Below are positions 11,772 to 20,736 of a DNA stretch of 64,000 nt, in pieces. The stretch lies in NCBI RefSeq assembly GCF_051307045.1, contig NZ_CP150452.1, forward strand, positions 496,001-560,000. The letters are read 5' to 3'. How positions within the stretch are numbered: position 1 is the first letter of the stretch; each line of letters begins with the position of its first letter. The DNA is from Dryocola sp031988645 (GTDB taxonomy: Bacteria > Pseudomonadota > Gammaproteobacteria > Enterobacterales > Enterobacteriaceae). The translations under genes were made by a program, and so were the position numbers. The notes beneath the pieces are model-generated. The model saw only the letters and a program-made list of their open reading frames with translations. It searched no databases and was not told the DNA's origin.

Positions 11772-13274
11772 TCAGCGCCTGCGGCCGCCCATAATGCTGC
11801 CCAACACGCCGCGGATAATCTGATTGGTGACCTGCCGCGCCGCGCTCTTCGCCATGGTCTGCACCACGCCGTCCTTCTTGCCGCCTCTTGGCCCGGTAGT
11901 GCCGAACAGAATATCTTTCAGCCCGCCGAGAATACCGCCGTCCACGGCTACCGCGTCGCCTTTCGCCGGCGGCGCGTTCTGCTTTTCGCCCGCCGCCTGC
12001 ACGCCCTGCTGCAGCCTTTCATAAGCGGATTCGCGGTCCACCGCCTCATCGTATTTGCCGTACAGCGGCGAATGGTTCAGCAGGCCGTTGCGCTCGTCAA
12101 TCGTCACCGGCCCCATGCGCGAGCAGGGCGCAATCACCATGACGCGCTCAACGACCGTCGGGCTGCCCTTCTCGTCCAGGAAAGAGACCAGCGCCTCGCC
12201 GGTGCCGAGCTCCTGGATCGCTTTTTCGGTATCAAATGCCGGATTGGCGCGCATGGTTTGCGCCGCCGTTTTTACCGCCTTCTGATCTTTTGGCGTAAAG
12301 GCGCGCAGCGCGTGCTGAACGCGGTTGCCCAGCTGCCCGAGCACGGTATCCGGAATATCCGACGGGTTCTGGGAAACAAAATACACCCCAACGCCTTTGG
12401 AGCGGATAAGGCGGATCACCTGTTCGATTTTATCCAGCAGCACCTGCGGGGCGTCATTAAACAGCAGGTGCGCCTCGTCGAAGAAGAACACCAGCTTTGG
12501 TTTCTCCATATCGCCCGCTTCCGGCAGCTGCTCGTAGACCTCCGAGAGCATCCACAGCAGGCTTGCGGCATACAGCTTCGGCATCTGGTAGAGCTTTTCC
12601 GCCGAGAGGATATTGATGACGCCCTTGCCGTCTTTGGCGGTGCGCATCCAGTCTTTGATATCCAGCATCGGCTCGCCGAAGAAGTATTCCGCGCCCTGCT
12701 GTTCAAGCTGCAGCAGCCCGCGCTGAATGGCGCCGACGGAGGCGCTGCTGATATTGCCGTACTGGTTCTGGAACGACTTGGCGTTATCGCCGATGTACTG
12801 CGTGGCGGCGCGCAGGTCTTTAAAATCAAGCAGCAGCAGCCCCTGGTCGTCGGCAATGCGGAAGATGATTTGCAGCACGCCGGACTGTACCTCGTTAAGG
12901 TTCAGCAGCCGGGAAAGCAGCAGCGGCCCGAGGTCCGAGACGGTGGCCCGCAGCGGATGGCCCTTCTCGCCGAAAATGTCCCACAGCACCACCGGATTGC
13001 CGTGCGGCGACCAGTCCGTAACGCCGATGTTGGCAAGCCTTGCCAGCAGCTTTTCCGACGCCGCGCCTTCTTCAGCCACGCCGGTTAAGTCGCCTTTCAC
13101 ATCGGCCATAAACACCGGCACGCCGATTTCCGAGAAGGATTCGGCAAGCTTTTGCAGCGTGACCGTTTTACCGGTGCCCGTCGCGCCGGTAATCAGCCCG
13201 TGGCGGTTCGCCATCGCGGGCAGTAAATGCAGTTGTTTGTCGATAGTTCTGGCTATTAGCAGCGGCGCGGTCAT
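11772..13274 (-). CDS. yjgR: HerA/DUF853-type ATPase YjgR
   Basis: A 500-aa P-loop ATPase of the HerA-FtsK group (DUF853), same length as E. coli YjgR. Walker A is GATGTGKT near residue 28, and Walker B is in KLVFFFDEAHLLF. The arginine-finger region VGVYFVSQNPSDIP is typical. I chose the start MTAPLLIARTIDKQL at 13274 by family match; an upstream in-frame ATG at 13307 is less likely. Cellular role is not known. Adjacent genes ahr and leuX keep the E. coli neighbourhood, but dhaK is inserted between. Confidence 0.9.
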   Translation of the reverse strand: MTAPLLIARTIDKQLHLLPAMANRHGLITGATGTGKTVTLQKLAESFSEIGVPVFMADVKGDLTGVAEEGAASEKLLARLANIGVTDWSPHGNPVVLWDIFGEKGHPLRATVSDLGPLLLSRLLNLNEVQSGVLQIIFRIADDQGLLLLDFKDLRAATQYIGDNAKSFQNQYGNISSASVGAIQRGLLQLEQQGAEYFFGEPMLDIKDWMRTAKDGKGVINILSAEKLYQMPKLYAASLLWMLSEVYEQLPEAGDMEKPKLVFFFDEAHLLFNDAPQVLLDKIEQVIRLIRSKGVGVYFVSQNPSDIPDTVLGQLGNRVQHALRAFTPKDQKAVKTAAQTMRANPAFDTEKAIQELGTGEALVSFLDEKGSPTVVERVMVIAPCSRMGPVTIDERNGLLNHSPLYGKYDEAVDRESAYERLQQGVQAAGEKQNAPPAKGDAVAVDGGILGGLKDILFGTTGPRGGKKDGVVQTMAKSAARQVTNQIIRGVLGSIMGGRRR

Positions 13275-13408
13275 GATCGTTTCCCTGAGGTAATTTTCCA
13301 TAAGCATAGCAATCGCATAAATATCGTCATCGGCATATTCCCATGTTTGCGGCGACTCCCGAAGTAAGAACTATGCTTTGCATACGTTTTTCAGATTTTA
13401 AGGAACCT

Positions 13409-15049
13409 ATGTCCAGATTCTTCTTTAACGACCGCAAACAGCTGGTCAACGACGCCATCGAAGGCGTTATCATCAGCTCCCGCTACCGCAATCTGACGCG
13501 CCTTGAAATAGATCCCGCCATCCGCGTAGTGGTACGTAACGATTGGGATAAAAGCAAAGTCGCCATTATCTCCGGCGGCGGTTCCGGCCATGAGCCCGCG
13601 CACGTGGGGTTTGTGGGCAAAGGCATGCTCACCGCCGCGGTGTGCGGCGACCTCTTCGCTTCGCCAAGCGTGGACGCGGTGCTCAACGCCATCGTGGCGG
13701 TAACCGGCGACCGCGGCTGCCTGCTGATTGTGAAAAACTACACCGGCGACCGCCTGAACTTCGGCCTCGCCGCGGAAAAAGCCAAAAAGCACGGCCTGAA
13801 GGTCGAGATGGTGATCGTCGGCGACGATATCTCGCTGCCGGATAACAAACAGCCGCGCGGCATTGCCGGCACGGCGCTGGTACACAAAATTGCGGGCTTC
13901 GCCGCAGAGCAGGGCAAATCCCTGAGCGACGTAAAAGCCATCGCTCAGCAGGCCTGCGACAGCGTCGCCAGCATGGGCGTGGCGATGCAGACCTGCAACC
14001 TGCCGGGCAGCGACGATGAAGAAGGGCGCATTAAAGGCGGCCACGTCGAGCTGGGGCTGGGCATTCACGGCGAGCCGGGCGCCAGCACTATAGACACGCA
14101 GAACAGCAAAGAAATTATCGCCACGCTGGTCAAACACCTGCGTCAAAAAACCGGCGCGGAGGCAAAACTTGCGGTGCTGATTAACAACCTGGGCGGCGTG
14201 TCGTCGCTGGAGATGGCGCTGCTGACCAGAGAGCTGGCGCACTCCGACCTTAAAGATCAGCTCGACTACCTGATTGGCCCGGCGCCGCTGGTGAGCGCGC
14301 TGGATATGAAAGGCTTTTCGCTTTCGGCCATTACTCTGAACGACGACTTTACCAGGGCGCTGCAGGCCGAGGTGGAAACCGCAGGCTGGCAGCCGATGGT
14401 GAAATGCCACGCAATGCCCACGCAGAAGCACAGCCTGCTGCGCCGCGACGTGGAAATCACCCCGTCCGACAACGCCGCCGCGAAAGCGCTGGTGGCGAGC
14501 GTGGCGAAAACCCTTATCGAGCAGGAAAACCACCTGAACGCGCTGGATGCGAAAGTGGGCGACGGCGATACCGGCTCCACCTTCGCCGAAGGGGCGAGGG
14601 ATATCGCGCAGCTTAACGACAGCGGCAAGCTGCCGCTCAACGATCCGGCTGCCCTGCTGGAGCTGGTGGGCGACAGGCTGGCGACGGTGATGGGCGGTTC
14701 AAGCGGCGTGCTGATGTCGATCTTCTTTACCGCGGCCGGGCAGAAAGTGGGCGAGAAAAAGCCGCTGCCGGAAGCGCTGCTGTTTGGCCTGGAGCAGATG
14801 AAGCGCTACGGCGGCGCGGATCTGGGCGATCGCACGCTGATCGACGCCCTGCAGCCGGCGCTGGAAGCCTTAAGGGATAAAAATCTGAACGCCGCGGCGC
14901 AAGCGGCACGCAAAGGCGCAGACGCGACGGCGCAGATGCAAAAAGCCAACGCGGGCCGCTCGTCGTACGTTAACAGCGGCAACCTGGACGGAGTGAAAGA
15001 TCCGGGCGCGGTCGCCGTAGCTGAAGTCTTTACCGCACTGGTCAAATAA
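13409..15049 (+). CDS. dhaK: ATP-dependent dihydroxyacetone kinase (DhaK-DhaL fusion)
   Basis: A 546-aa single-chain kinase phosphorylating dihydroxyacetone to DHAP with ATP, as in Citrobacter freundii DhaK. The K domain (about residues 1-330) has SGGGSGHEPAH and the substrate-binding histidine in GIHGEPGAS. The L domain (about 350-546) has the ATP/Mg motif DAKVGDGDTGSTF and GGSSGVLMSIFF. The start at 13409 is supported by AAGGA 5 bp upstream; the longer open frame from 13343 has no support. Not PTS-type, since no DhaM is seen. Intact. Confidence 0.93.
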   Translation: MSRFFFNDRKQLVNDAIEGVIISSRYRNLTRLEIDPAIRVVVRNDWDKSKVAIISGGGSGHEPAHVGFVGKGMLTAAVCGDLFASPSVDAVLNAIVAVTGDRGCLLIVKNYTGDRLNFGLAAEKAKKHGLKVEMVIVGDDISLPDNKQPRGIAGTALVHKIAGFAAEQGKSLSDVKAIAQQACDSVASMGVAMQTCNLPGSDDEEGRIKGGHVELGLGIHGEPGASTIDTQNSKEIIATLVKHLRQKTGAEAKLAVLINNLGGVSSLEMALLTRELAHSDLKDQLDYLIGPAPLVSALDMKGFSLSAITLNDDFTRALQAEVETAGWQPMVKCHAMPTQKHSLLRRDVEITPSDNAAAKALVASVAKTLIEQENHLNALDAKVGDGDTGSTFAEGARDIAQLNDSGKLPLNDPAALLELVGDRLATVMGGSSGVLMSIFFTAAGQKVGEKKPLPEALLFGLEQMKRYGGADLGDRTLIDALQPALEALRDKNLNAAAQAARKGADATAQMQKANAGRSSYVNSGNLDGVKDPGAVAVAEVFTALVK

Positions 15050-15053
15050 CGTA

Positions 15054-15080
15054 GGTCGGATAAGCGCAGCGCCATCCGAC
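15054..15080. repeat. REP palindrome after dhaK
   Basis: GTCGGATAAGCGCAGCGCC closed by ATCCGAC forms an imperfect palindrome of the REP type. It is followed by a short tandem repeat of GTTAAAACATCCGAC (15081-15112, just over two copies). Confidence 0.75.
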
Positions 15081-15114
15081 GTTAAAACATCCGACGTTAA
15101 AACATCCGATACTA

Positions 15115-15138
15115 AAGGCCCCTTTACGGGGCCTTTTT
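15115..15138. terminator. bidirectional terminator between dhaK and ahr
   Basis: AAAGGCCCC, loop TTTAC, GGGGCCTTTTT: a 9-bp GC-rich stem with T-runs on both strands, placed between convergent dhaK and ahr. It should end both transcripts. Confidence 0.88.
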
Positions 15139-15142
15139 CACA

Positions 15143-16162
15143 TCAAAAATCAGCCTTTAACACCACGCGGTAGCGGGCCTTGCCGTCGCGCACGTGCTGG
15201 ATAGCCTCGTTGATTTTCGACATCGGGAACAGCTCGGTCTGCGGCGCGACCTTCGCGCGTCCGGCAAGCTTCATCAGCGTGCGCAGCTCGTGCGGGGAGC
15301 CCGTAGCCGAACCGGTAATGCTGCGGTCGCCGGCAATCAGCTTGAACGCCGGAACGGCGAAGGGTTTCATCACCGCGCCGACGGTGTGGAACTTGCCGCC
15401 GTAAGCCAGCGCTTCGAAGTACGGCAGCCAGTCCAGATCGACGTTGACGGTATTAATGATGAGATCGAACTGCCCGGCGAGCGCCGTCAGCGCCTGCGGG
15501 TCGCGGCTGTTAACCACTTTATCCGCGCCCATCTTCAGGATTTCCTGCTCCTTGGACGGGTTGGAGCTGAACGCGGTGACCTCGCAGCCCATGGCGTGCA
15601 GCAGCTTGATGGCGATATGCCCGAGGCCGCCGATGCCGATCACGCCCACGCGGCTGGTGGCCGTAACGTGATGCATCAGCAGCGGTTTAAAGACGGTGAT
15701 GCCGCCGCACAGCAGCGGGCCGGCGGATTCGATATCGATGGATTCCGGCAGAGGGATAACCCACTGCCAGTCGGCGCGGATTTTATCGGCAAAGCCGCCG
15801 CGGTTGGCGATTGTCGGCACGCTGCCCTGCTGGCAGTTAATCTGGTTGCCGCTGATGCAGGCGTCGCAGTGCCCGCAGCTGCGCGCCGTCCAGCCGATGC
15901 CCACGCGCTGGCCCACCTTCAGGCCTTTGTTCTGCGCCGCGCTGCCCAGGGCATGCACGCGGCCAACCACCTCGTGCCCCGGCACCAGCGGATACTGCGA
16001 GAAGCCCCATTCGTTGTCGATCATCGACAGGTCGGAATGGCAGATGCCGCAGTATTCGACTTTGACCTCAACGTCTTCCGGCAGCAGTTCGCCCGCGTCG
16101 TATTCATAAAGCTCAAGCTCTGCGCCGGCCTGCTGCGCGGCGTAACTTTTTATAATGGACAT
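15143..16162 (-). CDS. ahr: NADPH-dependent aldehyde reductase Ahr (YjgB)
   Basis: A 339-aa zinc medium-chain dehydrogenase/reductase nearly collinear with E. coli Ahr, which reduces a broad range of aldehydes to alcohols with NADPH. Catalytic zinc ligands sit in CGICHSDLSM and GHE. The structural zinc cysteines are in CGHCDACISGNQINC. The Rossmann motif is GIGGLGHIAIKLL. The gene is next to leuX as in E. coli. Intact. Confidence 0.94.
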   Translation of the reverse strand: MSIIKSYAAQQAGAELELYEYDAGELLPEDVEVKVEYCGICHSDLSMIDNEWGFSQYPLVPGHEVVGRVHALGSAAQNKGLKVGQRVGIGWTARSCGHCDACISGNQINCQQGSVPTIANRGGFADKIRADWQWVIPLPESIDIESAGPLLCGGITVFKPLLMHHVTATSRVGVIGIGGLGHIAIKLLHAMGCEVTAFSSNPSKEQEILKMGADKVVNSRDPQALTALAGQFDLIINTVNVDLDWLPYFEALAYGGKFHTVGAVMKPFAVPAFKLIAGDRSITGSATGSPHELRTLMKLAGRAKVAPQTELFPMSKINEAIQHVRDGKARYRVVLKADF

Positions 16163-16235
16163 CAGCTTTTCCTCTGTGTTGGCTCAGCCAACCAGTGTAG
16201 AGCAATTCCCGGCGCACGGCAGCGGGGCGCGCCGG

Positions 16236-17015
16236 TCAGAGCACCTTATGGATAGCAAAACCCTCTTCGCCCGGGGCGATATCTTCACGCAGCGTCAGCT
16301 CCGGAATGGTGTAGGCCCCGCCGTTTTGCCGGTGCCAGGCGATGGGCTGTGTCTGCTCCAGTGTGTCCAGCCGCTTTCCTAGCTCATCGCAAAGCCGAGC
16401 GTACTTTTGCTCGTCCACCCGGCCGGTGCGATACACCACAAACGGCGGCAGCACCGCGAACCCCGGATACCACAGCATGCCGTGCTGGATGGGAAACAGC
16501 AGATCGTCAATCGGGCCGTTCACCCCGCGCGGCCCGTAGTGCGACGCCCAGCCGCCCGCCGTCACGATAAGCATCGCCCGCTTGTCGGCCATTCTTCCCT
16601 CGCCGTAGCGGTCACCCCAGTGGCTGTCCGAATGTTCGCCGACGCCATAGGCAAAGCCGCAGGCGTACACCCGGTCTACCCAGCCTTTCATGATGGCGGG
16701 CATGGAGAACCACCACAGCGGGAACTGCAGGATCAGCATATCGGCGCGGTCGAGCTTTTGCTGTTCGGCGGCGATGTCGGCGCTTTGCAGCCCGTGCTCA
16801 AAGGCGTGAAGCGAGGCGGAAGAGGGATCGAAACGCTGCCGCGCGTCGAAGTCTGCGCTGTCGTACTGGTCCAGCGCTGCTTTCCAGTTCATGGCGTAGA
16901 GGTCTGAGACTTCCACGTGGTGCCCGGCGTTGCTCAGGCGCTCAACGGTAAAATCTTTCAGCGAGCCGTTAAGCGACTGCGGTTCCGGATGGGCGTAAAC
17001 GATTAAGATATTCAT
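16236..17015 (-). CDS. NAD(P)H-dependent oxidoreductase, flavodoxin-like fold (NQO1/KefF type)
   Basis: A 259-aa protein with the N-terminal FMN-binding motif of the flavodoxin-like quinone reductase family (NILIVYAHPEPQSLNGSLKD). The LILQFPLWWFSMPAIMKGWVDRV segment is typical of MdaB/KefF/NQO1-like enzymes. It likely reduces quinones or electrophiles with two electrons. It is transcribed divergently from the LysR gene at 17102 across an 86-bp gap, which suggests LysR control. Substrate unknown. Confidence 0.85.
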   Translation of the reverse strand: MNILIVYAHPEPQSLNGSLKDFTVERLSNAGHHVEVSDLYAMNWKAALDQYDSADFDARQRFDPSSASLHAFEHGLQSADIAAEQQKLDRADMLILQFPLWWFSMPAIMKGWVDRVYACGFAYGVGEHSDSHWGDRYGEGRMADKRAMLIVTAGGWASHYGPRGVNGPIDDLLFPIQHGMLWYPGFAVLPPFVVYRTGRVDEQKYARLCDELGKRLDTLEQTQPIAWHRQNGGAYTIPELTLREDIAPGEEGFAIHKVL

Positions 17016-17101
17016 GGGCGCTCCTGCTGGTAATGGATAACAGCAGGATAGGCCGCCGCGAGGTATAGTTGAAATGAATAGCTACTATACCAGGTATTAA
17101 G

Positions 17102-18004
17102 ATGAGTAATCTTCGCCGCATCGACCTCAACCTGCTGCTGACGCTGGACGCCCTGCTGAAGGAGCAAAACGTCACCCGTACCGCCGAACGGCTGCATTTT
17201 TCGCAGCCGTCGATAAGCGTGCACCTTGCGAAGCTGCGGGAAATATTTGCCGACCCGCTTCTGCTGCCCGGCCCGCGCGGCATGCAGCCTACGGCAAGAG
17301 CCGAAGCGCTGCGCGAACCTTTGCGGCAGGCGCTGGCGGCGCTGGAACAGGCGATTGCGCCCGCCGCGCCCTTCGACCCGCAGCGGGACGCCCATACCTG
17401 GCGCGTGGCCGCCTCGGACTACAGCGAATCCGCCATCTTACTGCCGCTGATGGCGGAGCTGCGTCGGCAGGCTCCGGCTACGCGAATGGCGATGGTTGAA
17501 CACGCCCCGCAGCGCCTGGCGCAGCAGACGGTGCAGGAAGGCGTTGACCTGGTTTTTCACACCGGCGACGAAGGCGCGCAGGGGCTACGCCAGCAGGCGC
17601 TGTTTAGCGAAAAGTATGTGCTGGCAGGAAGGGCGAACCATCCACGGCTGCGGCAGCCGCTCACCCCGGAAGCGTTCTGCGAGCTGGAGCAGGTTATCGT
17701 CTCGCCCACCGGCGGCGGCTTTCAGGGCATTACCGATGAAATTCTGGCGGGCAGAGGCCTGTCCCGCCGCGTGGTGCTTTCGGTGCCGCACTTCCTGTTT
17801 ATGAAAGCGGTGCTGGAAAGCAGCGACCTGGTTGCGATGCTGCCGGCAAGGTTAGCGACGGCGAACCCGACGCTGATCGTCCTGCCGCCGCCGGTCGAGC
17901 TGCCGGGCTTTGAGATGGCGATGTTCTGGCCCGAGCGCGTGCATCGCGACCCGGCGCACCGCTGGCTAAGGGAGTTTATTCGGGCGGGGATTTCAGGCGA
18001 ATGA
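17102..18004 (+). CDS. LysR-family transcriptional regulator
   Basis: A 300-aa LysR regulator. The winged HTH is at residues 1-60 (LRRIDLNLLLTLDALLKEQNV, then TRTAERLHFSQPSISVHLAKLREIF). The effector domain follows from about residue 90. The divergent neighbour encodes a quinone reductase, its probable target. It belongs to the NodD/LinR-like branch by its N-terminus. Effector unknown. Confidence 0.88.
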   Translation: MSNLRRIDLNLLLTLDALLKEQNVTRTAERLHFSQPSISVHLAKLREIFADPLLLPGPRGMQPTARAEALREPLRQALAALEQAIAPAAPFDPQRDAHTWRVAASDYSESAILLPLMAELRRQAPATRMAMVEHAPQRLAQQTVQEGVDLVFHTGDEGAQGLRQQALFSEKYVLAGRANHPRLRQPLTPEAFCELEQVIVSPTGGGFQGITDEILAGRGLSRRVVLSVPHFLFMKAVLESSDLVAMLPARLATANPTLIVLPPPVELPGFEMAMFWPERVHRDPAHRWLREFIRAGISGE

Positions 18005-18106
18005 TGCGCTGAAAATTTCAGCACTCAGTACCACTTACAAGCGGAGTTGCTTGCACGGCGACACACTACAGGTATAATCCACAACGTTTTCCGCATACCT
18101 CTTCGT

Positions 18107-18191
18107 GCCGAAGTGGCGAAATCGGTAGACGCAGTTGATTCAAAATCAACCGTAGAAATACGTGCCGGTTCGAGTCCGGCCTTCGGCACCA
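18107..18191 (+). tRNA. leuX: tRNA-Leu (anticodon CAA)
   Basis: An 85-nt class II tRNA including the encoded CCA. The acceptor stem GCCGAAG pairs with CTTCGGC. The anticodon loop TTCAAAA gives CAA, the variable arm is long, and the T-loop is GGTTCGAGTCC. It matches leuX in sequence and in its neighbourhood (ahr). leuX is a classic integration site for islands, and the DNA turns AT-rich right after it. I could not find a second copy of its 3' end in the window. Confidence 0.97.
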
Positions 18192-18206
18192 TCGTTATGC
18201 AAATCA

Positions 18207-18230
18207 GGCTACCTTCGGGTGGCTTTTTTT
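18207..18230 (+). terminator. leuX terminator
   Basis: GGCTACC, loop TTCG, GGTGGC followed by a run of seven or more T: a classic intrinsic terminator 16 bp after leuX. Confidence 0.85.
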
Positions 18231-18449
18231 GTGTCCTTTTTACAAGATATCAAACGTTTATTAGCTTTTTCTTTTAAACAGTGAAACATCTTTAATAGAT
18301 GTGGATCATAAAAATTTAATTTCTTAAGTTGTCGCTTAGAAAAACTAATTGCTATTATATGTAATGTTTTGTATGGTAAGGTTATCATTATAATGAATAT
18401 TGTTTTTATGCTGAGTGCTATTATATTAATTTAGATAAGGATGTAACAA

Positions 18450-19533
18450 ATGTATAATGATGAACTCGAAGTTGCTAAAATTCCAGTTGATAACCTTTAT
18501 TTGGATCCTAATAACCCTAGGTTTTTTGAAAAAAACAAAAAAATACCGTTAGCAAGATATACTGAAAAGAAGATACAAGATGAAGCTTTAAAAGCTATAA
18601 AGGATTATAACGTAAATGATTTGGTCAACAGTATAATTGCTAATGGTTTTTTGCCAATGGATAGAATTGTTGTCAAACAAATTGGTGATACAGAAAACTA
18701 TTATGCACTTGAAGGGAATAGAAGGCTCGCATCCATAAAAAGTATTAGACATCAAATTGATAGTAATTCTGTAGAACTTGACGATAAATTAACTGAAAGT
18801 TATTACACAGCATTAAATAAAAGCTTAGAAAATATTGAAGTGTTGATCTATAAAGGTGATAGAAATAATATTTCTTGGATGCTTCAAGGCATCAGACATA
18901 TTTCTGGAATAAAAGATTGGTCTCCGACTCAAAGAGCTAAACTTGTTAGTGAACTCATTGAAAATGAAGATCAAGATTTTACAAGTGTTGGTAAGCAATT
19001 TGGTTTAAGTGCGATCGCTGTTGGACGCTTATATCGCGGCTATAGAGGATTGCAACAAATGAAAGAAGATTCTGAGTTTTCGAATAAAGCCCAGAATGAT
19101 TATTTTACTCTTTTTGAGGAAGCTCATAAAAATAAAGATGTTAGAAAATGGATGAAATGGAATGATGAGAAGTATCTATTTGAGGAACCTGATAACTTCA
19201 AACAATTTTGTAGCTGGATATCGAAAGATGAAGATCGTGAAAATTCTAATGAATCCCCTAGAAGATTGCATGACTCACGACATGTTAGAATGCTTGGTAA
19301 TTTAATAAGTAAAAATAGAGACGATCTTATTTCACAAATTGACCAATTTGAAATTACCATTGAACAGGCAACTGGCCCGAGCAGATGAAAGTAAGGAATA
19401 TGATTGGAAAAATGAATTAGATCGTGCAAAAAAAGCTATCGAGCATATTCCTGCTAAATATTTAGCAGATGCAAAAAAGCAGCTTGAAGATATTAAAGAA
19501 TCTATCCATAAATTCCTTGGTATGATTGAATAA
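18450..19533 (+). CDS. ParB-like nuclease-domain protein, frameshifted at a GGCC tract
   Basis: The N-terminal part resembles the ParB/Srx fold. It begins with VAKIPVDNLYLDPNNPR, the usual opening of ParB-like domains, and has the phosphate-binding type motif ALEGNRRLASIK near residue 92. A helical middle part follows (SVGKQFGLSAIAVGRLYRGY, an HTH-like segment). The C-terminus is coiled and acidic/basic. The frame breaks at TGGCCCG (19374-19378). Removing one C gives QATGRADESKEYDWKN and a 360-aa protein ending in KFLGMIE. It is AT-rich and the first gene after leuX. The downstream Mrr-like gene starts 1 base after its stop, so the two form one unit. In the Dnd context it could be a modification sensor or restriction partner; this is inference. 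Confidence 0.7.
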
Positions 19534-19534
19534 A

Positions 19535-20360
19535 ATGTCCAATAATTTCTTGGCTATGTTTAAAAATCACCTATGTGGGTTAGGGGTTCATACCCCAACC
19601 TTCACTCTCATATCAGAGTTTAAACGTTTTCTGATTTCAGAATATTCATTCGAAAAATTAAAAGCGGACGATCTTGCCATAAAATTAATTTCACGTTTGG
19701 AAGATATTTTTGATGATGTACAAACTTACTTTGAATCTGCTGGGGTTGATTGTCCATATTCGAGAAATGAAGATACTGGAAGTATTCAATCATTTAATCA
19801 TATTAACTATAGTACCGAAATAAAATGGGATGAATTCAAAACGATAGAAAAATATATTATCGAAGCCGAGCCAAAGCAATTATTATTAATCTCTGGTCTT
19901 GCTTTAATATCTGACGGGAACTATATGGTGGTTGTGAATGACGGCCCCCAATGATGGTGGTGTTGATCTAATAGCAAAGAATAAAAATTCTGATTATAAT
20001 TGCCAAGTAGTATTAGCACAGGTGAAAAAAGCTAGCAGTTCCATAGGAAAAGAAATGGTGATTTATGAACATGCAAATTATTGGGATCAGATTATAAGAA
20101 AGGATATTTTGTCTCAGCATCTTAAAAAAATAAACGTAAAAGAGCACTCTTTAGCTCTTGAAGTTGTATACCATTTTTTCACTAATAATGAGCTAAGTAA
20201 ATCCGCGATATCCTATGCAAGATCAAGAACTATTAAAATTAGATATGCGAGAGAAATTGCTGCATGTTTATCAAAAAAATACTCAGCTCAAGAGGTAGTA
20301 GAGTGGGTTGCTAATGCTATATCTTCCGAAAAATTTAAAACTGGTACAAACTTAAAATAA
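19535..20360 (+). CDS. Mrr-like PD-(D/E)XK nuclease candidate, frameshifted at a GGCC tract
   Basis: Corrected product 274 aa. The middle carries a PD-(D/E)XK-like core of the Mrr type: NDGGVDLIAK with D144, then beta strand VVLAQVKK with Q162-V-K164. The N-terminal half (LISEFKRFLISEYSF...) is unassigned. The C-terminal part is mixed helix/strand. The break is one extra C in GGCCCCC (19943-19949, GGCCCC expected), falling just before the catalytic Asp. Start ATG at 19535 is immediately after the previous stop (translational coupling). Likely a nuclease working with the ParB-like protein. Whether it cuts phosphorothioated, unmodified or invading DNA is unknown. Confidence 0.65.
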
Positions 20361-20374
20361 GGTATACCAGTTTT
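20337..20374. terminator. bidirectional terminator between the Mrr-like gene and dndE
   Basis: AAAACTGGTA (20337-20346) pairs with TATACCAGTTTT (20363-20374) around a short loop. It lies between two convergent genes and is flanked by A/T runs on both sides. Confidence 0.75.
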
Positions 20375-20378
20375 AATA

Positions 20379-20736
20379 TTATAAAGAAAAAATGTCCTCT
20401 ATATTATCAACTTTATTGAGCAAATAAGATATACCTCTATGTAAATGCAATTTAAAATAATAGTTGAAATTGGTATTTTTACCATAATCTTTATAAAATC
20501 GTTGCCTAAGCACAGCCGTATAAATTTCTGAATGTTCTCCACCGAAAGTCTTCCATGTCATCTCAACAGAACTGTCAGTAATAATATCTTCGTGAGGCGG
20601 AAGTGACTTTTCAGCTAATGATAGGCAAAGGGCCCCAACGACAAAGCACATTCCAATTTTCAATGCCTGTCCTGCGCTTAAGTGTTATAAGTTGTTGTTT
20701 TGCTTTTTCTGATAATCGGACATTATCAATACTCAT
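20379..20736 (-). CDS. dndE: DNA phosphorothioation protein DndE, frameshifted at a GGCC tract
   Basis: DndE is the small nicked-DNA-binding subunit of the Dnd modification complex. The gene starts at 20736, overlapping the dndD stop by 4 bases (ATGA), and begins MSIDNVRLSEKAKQQLITLK, the expected DndE N-terminus. It loses frame after NWNVLCRW; the other frame continues ALCLSLAEKSLPPHEDI and ends at IEDIFSL. The break is one extra C in GGGCCCC (20630-20636; GGGCCC expected). Corrected length is 118 aa, right for the family. If the frameshift were real, modification would be lost. I judge it artefactual. Confidence 0.87.

Noticed and set aside
11567..11794. 75-aa repeat protein (GGWRYAYPPYR repeats)
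   Set aside because: Frame arises from the 48-bp REP array; no ribosome site and REP palindromes explain the conservation. Kept as a repeat, not a gene.
12072..13088. 338-aa plus-strand ORF opposite yjgR
   Set aside because: Antisense shadow of YjgR, which has intact Walker motifs.
15194..16255. 353-aa plus-strand ORF opposite ahr
   Set aside because: Antisense shadow of a well-matched zinc dehydrogenase.
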